DNA of 64,000 nucleotides from assembly GCF_020786625.1 (NCBI RefSeq), contig NZ_JAJGRC010000002.1:1-64000 (forward strand), read 5' to 3'. Of this stretch, positions 1-11,624 are shown in pieces. The position numbers and the translations under genes are program-made. The DNA is from Salinicoccus sp. RF5 (GTDB taxonomy: Bacteria; Bacillota; Bacilli; Staphylococcales; Salinicoccaceae). Numbering within the stretch: position 1 is the stretch's first letter; each line of letters starts with the position of its first letter. Under the pieces are notes generated by a model, which did not search any database, was not told the origin of the DNA, and worked only from the letters and a program-made list of their open reading frames with translations.

Positions 1-7
1 GAATATT

Positions 8-123
8 GTCCGGTGGCAATGGCGGAGAGGCCCCACCTGTTCCCATGCCGAACACAGCAGTTAAGCTCTCCAGCGCCGATGGTAGTTGGACTGACGTCCC
101 GTGAGAGTAGGACGCCGCCGGGC
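8..123 (+). rRNA. rrf: 5S ribosomal RNA
   Basis: The sequence carries the 5S signature block around CCCATGCCGAACACAG and AAGCTC, and its two ends pair to form helix I (bases 8-13 with 118-123). The length of about 116 nt matches Bacillales 5S. It lies just inside the window edge, so it is probably the last gene of an rRNA operon whose 16S and 23S genes lie upstream of the window. The exact ends may be off by one or two bases. Confidence 0.95.
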
Positions 124-132
124 AATTACATA

Positions 133-162
133 AAAGGATTCCTTTATAGGAATCCTTTTTTT
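133..162 (+). terminator. rRNA operon terminator
   Basis: AAAGGATTCC and GGAATCCTTT form a 10-bp stem around a short loop (TTTATA is partly in the stem), followed by a run of T. It sits 9 bases after the 5S gene and ends the rRNA transcript. Confidence 0.9.
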
Positions 163-190
163 GTGTTTCTGGACACCTTTTGCTTATAAT
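161..190 (+). promoter_or_regulatory. sigma-A promoter for the yaaO-tmk operon
   Basis: A perfect -10 box TATAAT lies at 185-190, with a weaker -35 (TTGTGT, 161-166) 18 bp upstream that overlaps the tail of the rRNA terminator. Transcription should start near 197. This rules out the in-frame TTG at 190 as a start codon on this transcript and favours ATG 223. Confidence 0.6.
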
Positions 191-222
191 TGAAGGAAAA
201 CATATGGACCAGTGGTGAATAT

Positions 223-1466
223 ATGGAACTTTATGAAAGAATAACTGAAAAAATTGATGCCGAAAGCATATCAATGCATGTACCTGGACATAAAAATAAC
301 ACCATCGGTCAGTTGTCGAAACTGGACTGGAGTTATGATATGACAGAAATAGAAGGACTTGATGATCTTCATGATCCTGTGGAGGTGCTTTCTCGACTGA
401 ATGTAAATATTGCAGAGAAATATAAAGGCTACAAAGCGCAACTGATGGTGAATGGAACTACAAATGGCATCATATCTGCCATCTATGCACTTTCCCGAAC
501 TCATCACCATTTCATTGTTGTGAGGGGCGCTCATAAATCCGTCTACCATGCTTTGGATCTTGCAGGAAGCACTTTTCAAGAGATTGATCGCAGTGTGGTC
601 TGCATGACTGAATTTCATCCAGGAGAGGTAGTGATAATCACTTATCCTACATACAATGGAGAATGCTTTGACATCGAAGGTATGATTGATCATATTCATT
701 CCTATGGCAGTCTGGTATTGACCGATGAAGCCCACGGAGCGCACCTCGATATAGCAGAAAGCTTTCCCTCATCCTCGATGAAATTCGCTTCAGACATTGC
801 GATCCAGTCATATCATAAAATGCTGCCTGCTCTGACAATGTCTTCAGTCATCTTTGTAAGGGATGAAACCCTGTATGAAAGGATCATGAAATACATCAAT
901 TATTTCGAGACATCGAGCCCTTCCTACCTGCTCCTGCTTTCGATGGAGCAGGCGCATGAATTCTATCTGAACTATACATCAGGGGAATTCTTCCGAAAAA
1001 GAAAGATACTCATTGAAGCAATGGAAAGTAAGGGGATCGAAGTTAAGGAACAGGATGACCCGGCGAAGCTTCTATTGAATTACAATGGCATGAGTCCTTT
1101 CATGCTGCATGCGAGCTTCATTGACCTTCATATCTATCCGGAGATGGTGACTGATGAAGGAGTCCTGTTCTGCCTTCCTCTCTTCCACCAAGGGGACAGC
1201 TATCCATTTTCATTGCTCATCGAACGTATCCAAAAGATGGAGTTCAAGGGAAGGGAACTCGAGCCGGTTGATGGGCAGGTGGATATATTGAAGGGTCGAA
1301 TATGTGTAAAAAGCATCGTACCCTACCCTCCGGGTGTTCCTCTTGTCCATGAAAATGAAGTGATCACAGGAAGCCACCTCAAATCGATTAAGCACTATCT
1401 TCATAATCATGTTAGAATAGAAGGTATAAAATATAATTTACAATACTATAATAATGAGGGTGACCA

Positions 1467-1470
<4 letters not shown>
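223..1470 (+). CDS. Orn/Lys/Arg decarboxylase family PLP enzyme (YaaO-like)
   Basis: This is a fold-type I PLP-dependent decarboxylase of the ornithine/lysine/arginine family, 415 residues from ATG 223. Visible hallmarks are the N-terminal HVPGHKN motif, the DEAHGAH segment near residue 170 and the PLP lysine in SYHK (Lys199). The start is chosen because the TATAAT box at 185-190 would place the in-frame TTG at 190 upstream of the transcript; a modest GGTGA lies just before ATG 223. The gene overlaps tmk by 4 bp, the arrangement seen in Bacillus and Staphylococcus. The true substrate (lysine, arginine or ornithine) cannot be read from the sequence, and the family also includes proteins of unproven activity. 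Confidence 0.88.
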
Positions 1471-2425
<955 letters not shown>

Positions 2426-2437
2426 GAGTGAAGTGCT

Positions 2438-3352
2438 ATGAAGGCAGAAAACAGCGTCGTCGAAAATCAATTGAATCGAATTATAGAAAACGGCAGATTG
2501 AGTCATACGTATATGTTCGAAGGGGATGCAATAGAGACCTTAAAACGTTATGGTGAATACTTTGCACTGAACATCCTTGGAGATACTCCAAGGCATGCAC
2601 GGCTTATATCAGAAGGCAACCATCCGGACTATTTCTATCTTGAAACCTCGGAAACGACAATCAAGAAAGAAGCGATAGAGGATCTTGTACGGAGGATGAA
2701 CCGCAAGCCCACAGAATCCGACTATAAGGTTTATGTGATCGAAGCCTTCGAAAAGCTCACACCTCAGGCAGAAAACAGCGTTTTGAAGTTTCTTGAAGAT
2801 CCCCCGGACAAGACGATTGCAATACTGCTTACCATAGATAAAAGCAGCATACTTCCGACCATCCACTCGAGGGCACAGCACATCCATATAAAAGGTGAAC
2901 GCAATGATCGGATCAAGATGCTGGATTCATTGAGTCAGGCAGAACTTACCACCGTAGATGTACTGGCTCTGAACGCCCAGCATGTGAAAGATCTCGAGGC
3001 ATCATTTTCGGATCTGAGGCAGGCTGCTATGGCGTTCTCAGCAAAGTGGCTCGGGAACCACCCCCTCGTACTGATAGAAATCAAGCCAATGATCGATCTA
3101 TGCCAGAACAGGAGGGATTACGGCCTCCTCCTGCAGATGATCGACGGCTACGTCAGGCAGTGTCTGCATGAACTCCTGGATCTTGAGGATTTCAGACCCT
3201 TTGGGGATGAAGTGAAGAATATGAAGTCAGGACAGCGTATAGAAAAGCTGTCGCACATGCTGGAGGAAATTCAGACCGCAAACCGCCTGCTGCAGTCCAA
3301 TGTGCATCCAATGCTCGTATTTGAAAGTATGGTTATCTGCTCGAAAGGTTGA
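2438..3352 (+). CDS. holB: DNA polymerase III subunit delta prime
   Basis: HolB is the delta-prime stator of the clamp loader. The 304-aa protein has the AAA+ core with HARLISEGNHPDYFYL, the conserved ENSVLKFLEDPP stretch and the HSRAQH (sensor) region. A Walker A motif is missing at the N-terminus (YMFEGDAIET), which is normal for delta-prime in staphylococci because this subunit does not hydrolyse ATP. It is 12 bp from darA and directly abuts ricT. Confidence 0.95.
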   Translation: MKAENSVVENQLNRIIENGRLSHTYMFEGDAIETLKRYGEYFALNILGDTPRHARLISEGNHPDYFYLETSETTIKKEAIEDLVRRMNRKPTESDYKVYVIEAFEKLTPQAENSVLKFLEDPPDKTIAILLTIDKSSILPTIHSRAQHIHIKGERNDRIKMLDSLSQAELTTVDVLALNAQHVKDLEASFSDLRQAAMAFSAKWLGNHPLVLIEIKPMIDLCQNRRDYGLLLQMIDGYVRQCLHELLDLEDFRPFGDEVKNMKSGQRIEKLSHMLEEIQTANRLLQSNVHPMLVFESMVICSKG

Positions 3353-4168
3353 ATGATTATGATAGAACTCATCACTGCTACCCAATTGGACTATTTCGAT
3401 AATATTTATATAGAAGCTAAAGAAGACAAGGTGGAACGCGATGATTTCATCATCACGGAGACAAAACGCGGTATTGAAATGCTGCGCGTTGTAAAGCCGA
3501 ACTACCATGTCCCAAAAGATAACATTGTAGAACCGGACGGCCGGTTCGTCCGCAGGGCGACAGAAGAAGATGTGGAGACTTTCCATAACAACCAGTCATT
3601 GGCCCAGGAAGCACTCGGCTTCTGCAAAGAGGCGGTTGTAAAGGAAGGGCTCGACATGCAGCTTGTCAATGCCAAGTACACATTGGATCGCAAGAAGCTC
3701 ATCTTCAACTTCACGGCTGATGAAAGGGTGGACTTCAGAAATCTGGTGCGTGTATTGGCGACGCGCTTCAAGACGCGCATCGAGCTGCGTCAGATCGGGG
3801 TACGGGACGAAGCAAAATATCTCGGCGGCATCGGACCATGTGGACGCGCACACTGCTGCTCGACATTCCTTGGGGATTTCGTTCCGGTGAGTATCCAGAT
3901 GGCCAAAAACCAGGATCTTTCGTTGAGTCCCACAAAGATATCAGGGGCCTGCGGTCGTCTCATGTGCTGTCTGAATTATGAAGATGAGTATTATGAAGAT
4001 GCACGCGAGCAGATGCCTGATGTCGGTCAGACGATCGAGACGCCTGATGGTCGTGCTGTTGTGATCGGCATGAACATATTGGATCTGGTCGTCAAAGTGA
4101 AGTACAAGGATGACTATATCCGCGAATATCACTGTGACGAACTGAACGCAGCCGGCGGGGTGCAGTAA
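3353..4168 (+). CDS. ricT: PSP1-domain protein RicT (YaaT)
   Basis: RicT is one of the three proteins (RicA, RicF, RicT) that in Bacillus promote RNase Y-dependent mRNA maturation and carry Fe-S clusters. The 271-aa protein has a PSP1 core with the cysteine groups GPCGRAHCCS and GACGRLMCC that are the expected cluster ligands. ATG 3353 directly follows the holB stop and has AAAGG at good distance; a second in-frame ATG lies at 3359. The older name 'stage 0 sporulation protein' is not informative here because there is no sign of a sporulating host. Confidence 0.94.
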   Translation: MIMIELITATQLDYFDNIYIEAKEDKVERDDFIITETKRGIEMLRVVKPNYHVPKDNIVEPDGRFVRRATEEDVETFHNNQSLAQEALGFCKEAVVKEGLDMQLVNAKYTLDRKKLIFNFTADERVDFRNLVRVLATRFKTRIELRQIGVRDEAKYLGGIGPCGRAHCCSTFLGDFVPVSIQMAKNQDLSLSPTKISGACGRLMCCLNYEDEYYEDAREQMPDVGQTIETPDGRAVVIGMNILDLVVKVKYKDDYIREYHCDELNAAGGVQ

Positions 4169-4482
4169 TGGATCGCGAACGACTGTTTACACACATCAGC
4201 AAGCTTGAAGCGGATATGAACCATATGTATGAGGAACTTCAGACGCTGAAGGAGCTCTCGGTGCGCCTCGTCGAGGAGAATGTAAGCCTGCAGATGGAGA
4301 AGGACAACTACGAACAGCTTCTGGCAAAAGAAGAATCCGAGAAGGCGAAGTCATTCAAGCAGAATACTTTAAATAACCTTTATGATGAAGGGTTCCATGT
4401 GTGCAGTATCCATTTCGGCACACACCGGCATGGCGAAGATTGTCTCTTCTGCCAGGGCTTCCTTCAGCATAGGAACAACTAG
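4168..4482 (+). CDS. yabA: Replication initiation control protein YabA
   Basis: YabA tethers DnaA to the DnaN clamp and restrains initiation. The 104-aa protein shows the expected architecture: an N-terminal leucine-rich coiled coil (about residues 1-60) and a C-terminal zinc site formed by Cys and His in CSIHFG, HRHGEDC and LFC. Its ATG shares one base with the ricT stop codon (TAATG), a translational coupling arrangement. The stop codon overlaps the start of a hairpin. Confidence 0.95.
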   Translation: MDRERLFTHISKLEADMNHMYEELQTLKELSVRLVEENVSLQMEKDNYEQLLAKEESEKAKSFKQNTLNNLYDEGFHVCSIHFGTHRHGEDCLFCQGFLQHRNN

Positions 4483-4502
4483 GCGGCTTCGGCCGCTTTA
4501 TT
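4481..4502 (+). terminator. TTCG-loop hairpin after yabA
   Basis: GCGGC and GCCGC (4483-4496) form a stem around an extra-stable TTCG tetraloop, followed by TTTATTTATT. It overlaps the yabA stop codon. It may be a partial terminator or processing site, because the following genes have no obvious promoter of their own. Confidence 0.6.
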
Positions 4503-4518
4503 TATTGAGGGTGAAGAC

Positions 4519-5247
4519 ATGTTAAAAGATGGAGAACGTGTGGATGAACTGTTCAGGGAGTCGATGAAGATCATCCAGAGCAAGGCGGTGTTTTCATTTT
4601 CAGTGGATGCGCTGCTGCTGGCAAACTTCACACGATTTTTGAAGAGGGACCGCAGCATTATAGACCTGTGTTCTGGAAATGGCATCATCCCCCTGCTGCT
4701 GTCACACCGGACTGCGCTTCCCATTGAAGGGGTGGAACTCCAGCCTGAACTCGTCGATATGGCAGAGCGCAGTATCGTAATGAATGGCAAGGAATCACAG
4801 GTACGGGTGAGCCAGGGAGACATCAGAAACGTCAGGGAAATGTATGAGCATTCCAGCTTTGATGTCATTACAGTGAATCCACCCTACTTCACAAACAATC
4901 AGCCGCTGAAGAACAAAGGACCGCACAGTATAGCGCGCCATGAAATCCACATCGACCTCAAAGGGGTCATCGGTGCGGCACGTTTTCTGGTGAAGAACAA
5001 GGGCAGGTTGTATATGGTCCATCGTGCTGAACGGAGCATGGAAGTGGTGAATGAACTCTTCAATGCAGGATTCCGCGTCAGGCGCCTGCAGTACGTCTAT
5101 AACGACATGACATCCGGGACAGCGCTGTTCGTGCTGATAGAGGCCATATTCAACAGTCAGGCCTATGCAGACGTTCTGCCTCCACTCTATATTTATGACT
5201 TACAGGGAAACTATACGGAAGAGATGCTGGCGGTCTATTATGGGTGA
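4519..5247 (+). CDS. yabB: tRNA1(Val) adenine-N6 methyltransferase family protein (YabB)
   Basis: This is a 242-aa Rossmann-fold SAM-dependent methyltransferase of the TrmN6/YabB family. The SAM-binding motif I is DLCSGNGIIPLL (about residues 50-61) and the catalytic NPPYF motif is near residue 120, as expected for N6-adenine methylation. In E. coli the homologue modifies A37 of tRNA1(Val); the substrate here is inferred. The start at ATG 4519 has GAGGGTGA upstream. The stop overlaps the following GIY-YIG gene. Confidence 0.9.
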   Translation: MLKDGERVDELFRESMKIIQSKAVFSFSVDALLLANFTRFLKRDRSIIDLCSGNGIIPLLLSHRTALPIEGVELQPELVDMAERSIVMNGKESQVRVSQGDIRNVREMYEHSSFDVITVNPPYFTNNQPLKNKGPHSIARHEIHIDLKGVIGAARFLVKNKGRLYMVHRAERSMEVVNELFNAGFRVRRLQYVYNDMTSGTALFVLIEAIFNSQAYADVLPPLYIYDLQGNYTEEMLAVYYG

Positions 5248-5554
5248 GCATTTTGTATATATCGTGAAATGTGCTGATGATACCCTCTATACAGGTTATG
5301 CAAAAGATGTATCGAAGCGGCTGGAGAAGCATAACAGTGGAAGGGGCGCCAAGTATACACGCAGCCGGGGGCCGGTGGAACTCCTTTATCATGAGGGCCA
5401 TGATACGAAAGGTGAAGCATTGAAGCGGGAGCATGCAATAAAAAAATTGACCAGGCAGGAAAAGCTGGCATTGATCAGGAGGGATGGATGTGCAACTCTA
5501 TATCACGGGGACGCCGCTCGGCAACCTGGAAGACATGACGTACAGGGCGGTTGA
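5240..5554 (+). CDS. GIY-YIG nuclease superfamily protein (YazA/UPF0213)
   Basis: This small protein has the GIY-YIG core: the VYIVKC and LYTGYA strands, then a conserved KRLEKHN helix and KREHAIK. The start at ATG 5240 overlaps the yabB stop, as in relatives. From that start the frame gives 104 residues, while the family is usually 80-95. The extra C-terminal 20-odd residues are read through the start of rsmI (65-71 bp overlap) and have no family-like pattern, so a stop codon has probably been lost. Biochemical role unknown; nuclease activity is not established for this subgroup. Confidence 0.88.
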   Translation: MGEHFVYIVKCADDTLYTGYAKDVSKRLEKHNSGRGAKYTRSRGPVELLYHEGHDTKGEALKREHAIKKLTRQEKLALIRRDGCATLYHGDAARQPGRHDVQGG

Positions 5555-6314
5555 AACACTCAAGACTGTAGATGTGATACTGTGTGAGGACACACGTACA
5601 ACAAGAAAGTTGGCCAATCATTTTGGAATCGACACGCCCCTCAGGGCCTATCATGACTTCAATAAGGAGGAATCCGAAGGCCGCATCATCAAAGAGATGC
5701 AGGAAGGACGGACATTTGCACTGGTGAGCGATGCAGGAATGCCGGTCGTCTCCGATCCCGGTTTTGAACTGGTCGCCCGGATGCAGGAGGAAGGGCTTGA
5801 ATACGTGGTCATCCCATCCGGCTCGGCTTTTACATTGGCACTTGTCGCAAGCGGCATCCCGTCATATGAATTCACATACTTCGGTTTTCTGCCGAAAACG
5901 GGGTCAAAGCGGAAGAAGAAGCTGAAGGAGATCATGACACATGAGCTGACATCTGTACTGTATGAATCGCCGCATAAGGTAAAGGATACCGTGGGGGTGA
6001 TTGCAGATATTGATGGAGAAAGGATGATCAGCATATCGAGGGAGATCACGAAAAAATTCGAACAGCATGTAAGAAGACCGGCCTCTGAAATGCTGGGTCT
6101 GCTGGACGGAGAAATCCCATTGAAAGGGGAATTCGTCATCGTCATCGAAGGAGCAGAACCAGAATCGGTGCACTTCGACATTCCAGCAGCCGAGCATGTG
6201 GAGGCACTCATAAAAGAGGGGCTGACACCAAAACGGGCAATCAAGAAAGTGGCGGAAGTCCGCGGGCTGAAGAAGCAGGATGTCTATGACGAGTTTCATG
6301 AAACAAAAAAATAA
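5490..6314 (+). CDS. rsmI: 16S rRNA 2'-O-methyltransferase RsmI
   Basis: RsmI methylates the ribose of C1402 in 16S rRNA. It is a tetrapyrrole-methylase-fold protein with LYITGTPLGNLEDMTYRA at the N-terminus, DTRTTRKL and the VSDAGMPVVSDPG loop that binds SAM. I place the start at GTG 5490 because AGGAGGG (5477-5483) directly abuts the in-frame ATG 5484 but is 6 bases from the GTG; the ATG would add only two residues. It is the last gene of the operon that begins at 223. Confidence 0.93.
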   Translation: MQLYITGTPLGNLEDMTYRAVETLKTVDVILCEDTRTTRKLANHFGIDTPLRAYHDFNKEESEGRIIKEMQEGRTFALVSDAGMPVVSDPGFELVARMQEEGLEYVVIPSGSAFTLALVASGIPSYEFTYFGFLPKTGSKRKKKLKEIMTHELTSVLYESPHKVKDTVGVIADIDGERMISISREITKKFEQHVRRPASEMLGLLDGEIPLKGEFVIVIEGAEPESVHFDIPAAEHVEALIKEGLTPKRAIKKVAEVRGLKKQDVYDEFHETKK

Positions 6315-6338
6315 GCGGTGGTCGCCGCTTATTTTTTA
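6311..6338. terminator. Bidirectional terminator rsmI/abrB
   Basis: ATAAGCGG (6311-6318) and CCGCTTAT (6325-6332) form an 8-bp stem that can extend through the flanking A-run and T-run. It serves the converging rsmI (+) and abrB (-) transcripts. Confidence 0.9.
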
Positions 6339-6342
6339 TGCA

Positions 6343-6621
6343 TTACTTATTCATTTTTGACTGAATCTCTTCGATGAGCTTCTCTGCGCCTTCCTGGCTC
6401 AGAATGATTCGGCCGTCCGCAAGACGCATGTTCTGTTCCGAAACATCTCCAGTGACGGCGCAGGTCATCTGCGGCTTATATTTCTTGAGAATGATCGTAT
6501 CGTCATCCGTATATATTTCAAGCGCATCCTTGACTTCGATATCAAGGACACGTCTCAGTTCTATAGGAATGACCACCCGTCCAAGTTCATCCACTTTACG
6601 TACTATCCCGGTTGATTTCAT
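6343..6621 (-). CDS. abrB: AbrB family transition-state regulator
   Basis: This 92-aa protein has the swapped-hairpin DNA-binding domain at the N-terminus (STGIVRKVDELGRVVIPIEL, residues 3-22) typical of AbrB, and a C-terminal region with TGDVSEQNMRLADGRI that is shared with AbrB orthologues. It probably represses growth-phase dependent genes. A strong GGAGGGATTCTT site precedes its ATG on the minus strand. The position between rsmI and metG is the conserved Bacillales position of abrB. Confidence 0.93.
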   Translation of the reverse strand: MKSTGIVRKVDELGRVVIPIELRRVLDIEVKDALEIYTDDDTIILKKYKPQMTCAVTGDVSEQNMRLADGRIILSQEGAEKLIEEIQSKMNK

Positions 6622-8899
<2,278 letters not shown>

Positions 8900-8910
8900 G
8901 GAGGCATATC

Positions 8911-9675
8911 ATGCTTATTGATACGCATGTACATCTGAATGCAGACCAATATGAAGAGGATCTGGAGGCCGTCATCGAACGCGCTGAAGAAGCGGGTGTC
9001 GGCAAGATGGTGGTCGTCGGCTTCGACAGGAAGACGATTGAACGTACGATGGACCTGATTGATCGATATGACAATATATATGGTGTCATCGGATGGCACC
9101 CTGTCGATGCCATCGACTGCACAGACGCGGATCTTGCATGGATAGAGGAGCTATCCAGCCATGAGAAGATTGTCGGCATCGGAGAAACCGGATTGGACTA
9201 TCATTGGGAAAAGTCTCCACATGATGTCCAGAAGGAAATCTTCAAAAAGCAGATCGCCTTAGCCAAGCGTGTCAATCTTCCAATCATCATCCATAACCGT
9301 GAAGCGACAATGGACTGTGTTGAAATCCTGAAGTCGGAAGGTGCCCATGAAGTCGGGGGCATCATGCATGCGTTCAGTGGTACCCCTGAAGTTGCAGATG
9401 AAGTCATCGGCATGAACTTCCATGTTTCGCTTGGTGGTCCTGTAACATTCAAGAACGCCCAGGACCCGAAAGAAATTGCCAAGCATGTGCCGATAGACAA
9501 GCTGCTTGTGGAGACGGATGCGCCATATCTGGCACCTCATCCGTATCGGGGGAAAAGGAATGAACCTGCCCATGTGAAGCTCGTTGCAGAAAAGATCGCC
9601 GAGCTCAGGGAGATGCCCTATGAGGAATTGGCAAAACAGACAACAGATAACGCCGAAAGGCTTTTTGGGATATAG
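8911..9675 (+). CDS. tatD: TatD family metal-dependent deoxyribonuclease
   Basis: This is a TIM-barrel hydrolase of 254 aa with the metal ligands DTHVHLN at the N-terminus, GETGLDYH in the middle, a HNREA histidine, HAFSG and the C-terminal ETDAPYLAP. TatD enzymes are 3'-5' exonucleases, with D-aminoacyl-tRNA deacylase activity claimed for some; the function here is inferred from the family. It is cotranscribed with metG, and AGGAGG lies at ideal distance from the ATG. Confidence 0.95.
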   Translation: MLIDTHVHLNADQYEEDLEAVIERAEEAGVGKMVVVGFDRKTIERTMDLIDRYDNIYGVIGWHPVDAIDCTDADLAWIEELSSHEKIVGIGETGLDYHWEKSPHDVQKEIFKKQIALAKRVNLPIIIHNREATMDCVEILKSEGAHEVGGIMHAFSGTPEVADEVIGMNFHVSLGGPVTFKNAQDPKEIAKHVPIDKLLVETDAPYLAPHPYRGKRNEPAHVKLVAEKIAELREMPYEELAKQTTDNAERLFGI

Positions 9676-9712
9676 AAATAAAATCACCGCATCGACGGTG
9701 GTTTTATTTTTT
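9676..9712 (+). terminator. Terminator after tatD
   Basis: AAATAAAATCACCG and CGGTGGTTTTATTT pair around ATCGA-type loop bases and are followed by T residues. The hairpin separates metG-tatD from rnmV. Confidence 0.85.
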
Positions 9713-9750
9713 GCATGAAAAATGTGATATTATGAAAATGAGGTGCATAT

Positions 9751-10305
9751 ATGGACAGACCGGCAATAAAAGAAGTCATCATCGTTGAAGGCAGGGATGA
9801 TACAAGGCGTCTGAACGAAGCTGTTTCCTGTGAAACAATAGAGACGAAGGGTTCTGCAATCGATGAAACGGTGATGCGCGAAATAGAAGTGGCGCTGGCC
9901 ACGAGAGGTGCAATCATATTTACAGATCCGGATTACCCCGGCCAGAAGATCCGCAATACGATACTCGAAAGGTTCCCCGACATCAAAGAGGCATTCATGC
10001 CGCGGGCGAAAGCAAAGGGACGGAACGGGGGCATCGGCATAGAACACGCCTCCGTGGAGGACATCATAGAAAGCCTCTCCAAGGTTTATACGAGCGTGTC
10101 GGAGCCGGAAGAGACCATCACCATCCAGGATATGGTCCGGTGGGGCCTCTCCGGCAACAGGGAAGCTGCAAATCGTCGGACCTACTTGTGCAATCAGCTG
10201 AATATCGGCTATGCCAATGCGGGACAGCTCAGGAGGAAGCTGAACCGCTACAGTATTGGACATGCACAGGTGGAACGCATATTAAATGAATTAAAAGGTG
10301 AATAG
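9751..10305 (+). CDS. rnmV: Ribonuclease M5
   Basis: RNase M5 matures 5S rRNA precursors in Bacillales. The 184-aa protein has an N-terminal TOPRIM domain with VIIVEGRDD (about residues 8-16), the FTDPDYPG acidic motif and the conserved HASVEDI segment. The start ATG has GAGGTG upstream. The downstream rsmA begins one base after its stop, the typical pair rnmV-rsmA. A 5S gene is present at the start of this window. Confidence 0.95.
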   Translation: MDRPAIKEVIIVEGRDDTRRLNEAVSCETIETKGSAIDETVMREIEVALATRGAIIFTDPDYPGQKIRNTILERFPDIKEAFMPRAKAKGRNGGIGIEHASVEDIIESLSKVYTSVSEPEETITIQDMVRWGLSGNREAANRRTYLCNQLNIGYANAGQLRRKLNRYSIGHAQVERILNELKGE

Positions 10306-10306
10306 A

Positions 10307-11203
10307 ATGAAGGATATTGCGACAGTAGGAAGAACAAAACAAATATTGGAAGACCACGGCTTCACCTTCAAGAAGAGCCTGGGGCAGAACTTTCTTATCG
10401 ACCTGAATGTCATCAGGGAGGTGCTGAACAAGGCCGGCATCACAGAGCGTACCGGCGTCATCGAAGTGGGCCCGGGCATCGGTTCATTGACTGAGCAGCT
10501 TGCGAAGCGTGCGGGTAAAGTGGTCGCCTTCGAGATCGATCAGCGCCTGATTCCTGTACTCCGGGACACACTCTCCCCATACGACAATATTGAAGTGATC
10601 AACGAGGATATATTGGAGGCGGATATCAGAAAAACGATTGCCGAAGAATTTTCGGCGTGTGATGAGGTCATTGTCGTAGCGAATCTGCCCTACTACATTA
10701 CAACGCCGATACTGATGAATTTCCTGGAGCAGAACCTTCCGATTGCACGCTTCTATGTCATGATGCAGAAGGAAGTGGGGGAGCGGATCAGCGCCACTCC
10801 AGGCAGTAAGGCGTATGGGTCGTTGTCCATCGCAATCGACTATTTCACCGAGGCGCGCGTGGTCCAGAATGTCCCGAAATCGGTATTCATGCCACCGCCG
10901 AATGTTGACTCCATCATCGTGGAGATGGTGCGCCGTGAGGCACCGAAGGTGAACGTGGAGGATGAAGGGCTTTTCTTCAAATTGACACGAGGAGCATTCG
11001 GCCAGAGGCGGAAGACGATCCTGAACAACTATTCAAGCATCTTCGAAGATGGCAAGAAGAAAAAGGATGTAATCCATCAGATGCTGGAGCAGGCCGGCAT
11101 CGATCCAAGACGGCGCGGCGAAAGCCTTTCTACAGAAGATTTTGCTAAAATATATGATGCAGTCAAAGCTTTTCCTGAACTCACGGTGAGTGGGAAAGTC
11201 TGA
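10307..11203 (+). CDS. rsmA: 16S rRNA dimethyladenosine transferase
   Basis: RsmA (KsgA) dimethylates two adjacent adenosines near the 3' end of 16S rRNA (A1518 and A1519 in E. coli numbering). The SLGQNFL motif, [10 protein letters not shown] (SAM site) and the catalytic [10 protein letters not shown] are all present. ATG 10307 is preferred over the upstream in-frame GTG 10298 because AAAGGTG lies 6 bases before it. From there the protein is 298 aa, normal for the family. Loss of this gene gives kasugamycin resistance in other bacteria. Confidence 0.96.
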   Translation: MKDIATVGRTKQILEDHGFTFKKSLGQNFLIDLNVIREVLNKAGITERTGVIEVGPGIGSLTEQLAKRAGKVVAFEIDQRLIPVLRDTLSPYDNIEVINEDILEADIRKTIAEEFSACDEVIVVANLPYYITTPILMNFLEQNLPIARFYVMMQKEVGERISATPGSKAYGSLSIAIDYFTEARVVQNVPKSVFMPPPNVDSIIVEMVRREAPKVNVEDEGLFFKLTRGAFGQRRKTILNNYSSIFEDGKKKKDVIHQMLEQAGIDPRRRGESLSTEDFAKIYDAVKAFPELTVSGKV

Positions 11204-11228
11204 AAATTGACTGAATTTATACGAAATT

Positions 11229-11257
11229 TTGACAGAATTATGTAAACTTGCTATAAT
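11229..11257 (+). promoter_or_regulatory. Full-consensus sigma-A promoter of veg
   Basis: TTGACA (11229-11234), exactly 17 bp, then TATAAT (11252-11257). Both hexamers match the sigma-A consensus perfectly. Transcription should start near 11264, giving a 5' UTR of about 15 nt. The veg promoter of Bacillus is likewise a well-known strong promoter. Confidence 0.93.
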
Positions 11258-11278
11258 GGGTGTAGTGAGGTGGGCCAA

Positions 11279-11542
11279 ATGCCAAAAACTTTAGTCGACA
11301 TCAAAAATATTCTTGATTGTCAATTGGGTAATCCAGTTTTACTCCGTGCAAATGGAGGACGCAAGAAATTGATTGAACGACGGGGTATTCTTAGAGAGAC
11401 GTATCCTTCTGTCTTCGTCGTAGAACTCGATCAGGAGGAACATAGCTTTGAAAGAGTGTCATATACATATACGGATGTATTGACATCGAACGTTGAAGTG
11501 ACATTCTATAATGAAGAGAGAGAAGCATTTGTAATCCAATAA
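11279..11542 (+). CDS. veg: Veg protein (biofilm/extracellular matrix stimulator)
   Basis: This 87-aa protein matches Veg: [15 protein letters not shown] near the start, then [10 protein letters not shown], the central [17 protein letters not shown] and SYTYTDVLT. In Bacillus it stimulates matrix gene expression by acting on the SinR repressor; its role in cocci is unknown. ATG 11279 is chosen over GTG 11270 because the GAGGTGG ribosome site overlaps the GTG. It is monocistronic between a perfect promoter and a terminator. Confidence 0.94.
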   Translation: MPKTLVDIKNILDCQLGNPVLLRANGGRKKLIERRGILRETYPSVFVVELDQEEHSFERVSYTYTDVLTSNVEVTFYNEEREAFVIQ

Positions 11543-11551
11543 GCGAACGGC

Positions 11552-11583
11552 GGCTGCCATCCCAGGATGGCGGCTATTTTTTT
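11552..11583 (+). terminator. veg terminator
   Basis: GGCTGCCATCC and GGATGGCGGCT form a long GC-rich hairpin (11552-11575), followed by ATTTTTTT. Confidence 0.9.
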
Positions 11584-11592
11584 GCAGCAAAT

Positions 11593-11621
11593 AAAAAGGA
11601 CAAGCTTTGGCTTGTCCTTTT
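11593..11621. terminator. Bidirectional terminator, mainly for the flavin reductase gene
   Basis: GGACAAGC (11598-11605) and GCTTGTCC (11610-11617) pair around a TTTG loop, with an A-run on the left and T-run on the right. It works as terminator for the minus-strand gene that ends at 11625. Confidence 0.88.
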
Positions 11622-11624
11622 CTG

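Noticed and set aside
190-222. TTG start for the decarboxylase gene 33 bp upstream
   Set aside because: The TATAAT box occupies 185-190, so the TTG would be upstream of the transcript; ATG 223 was used.
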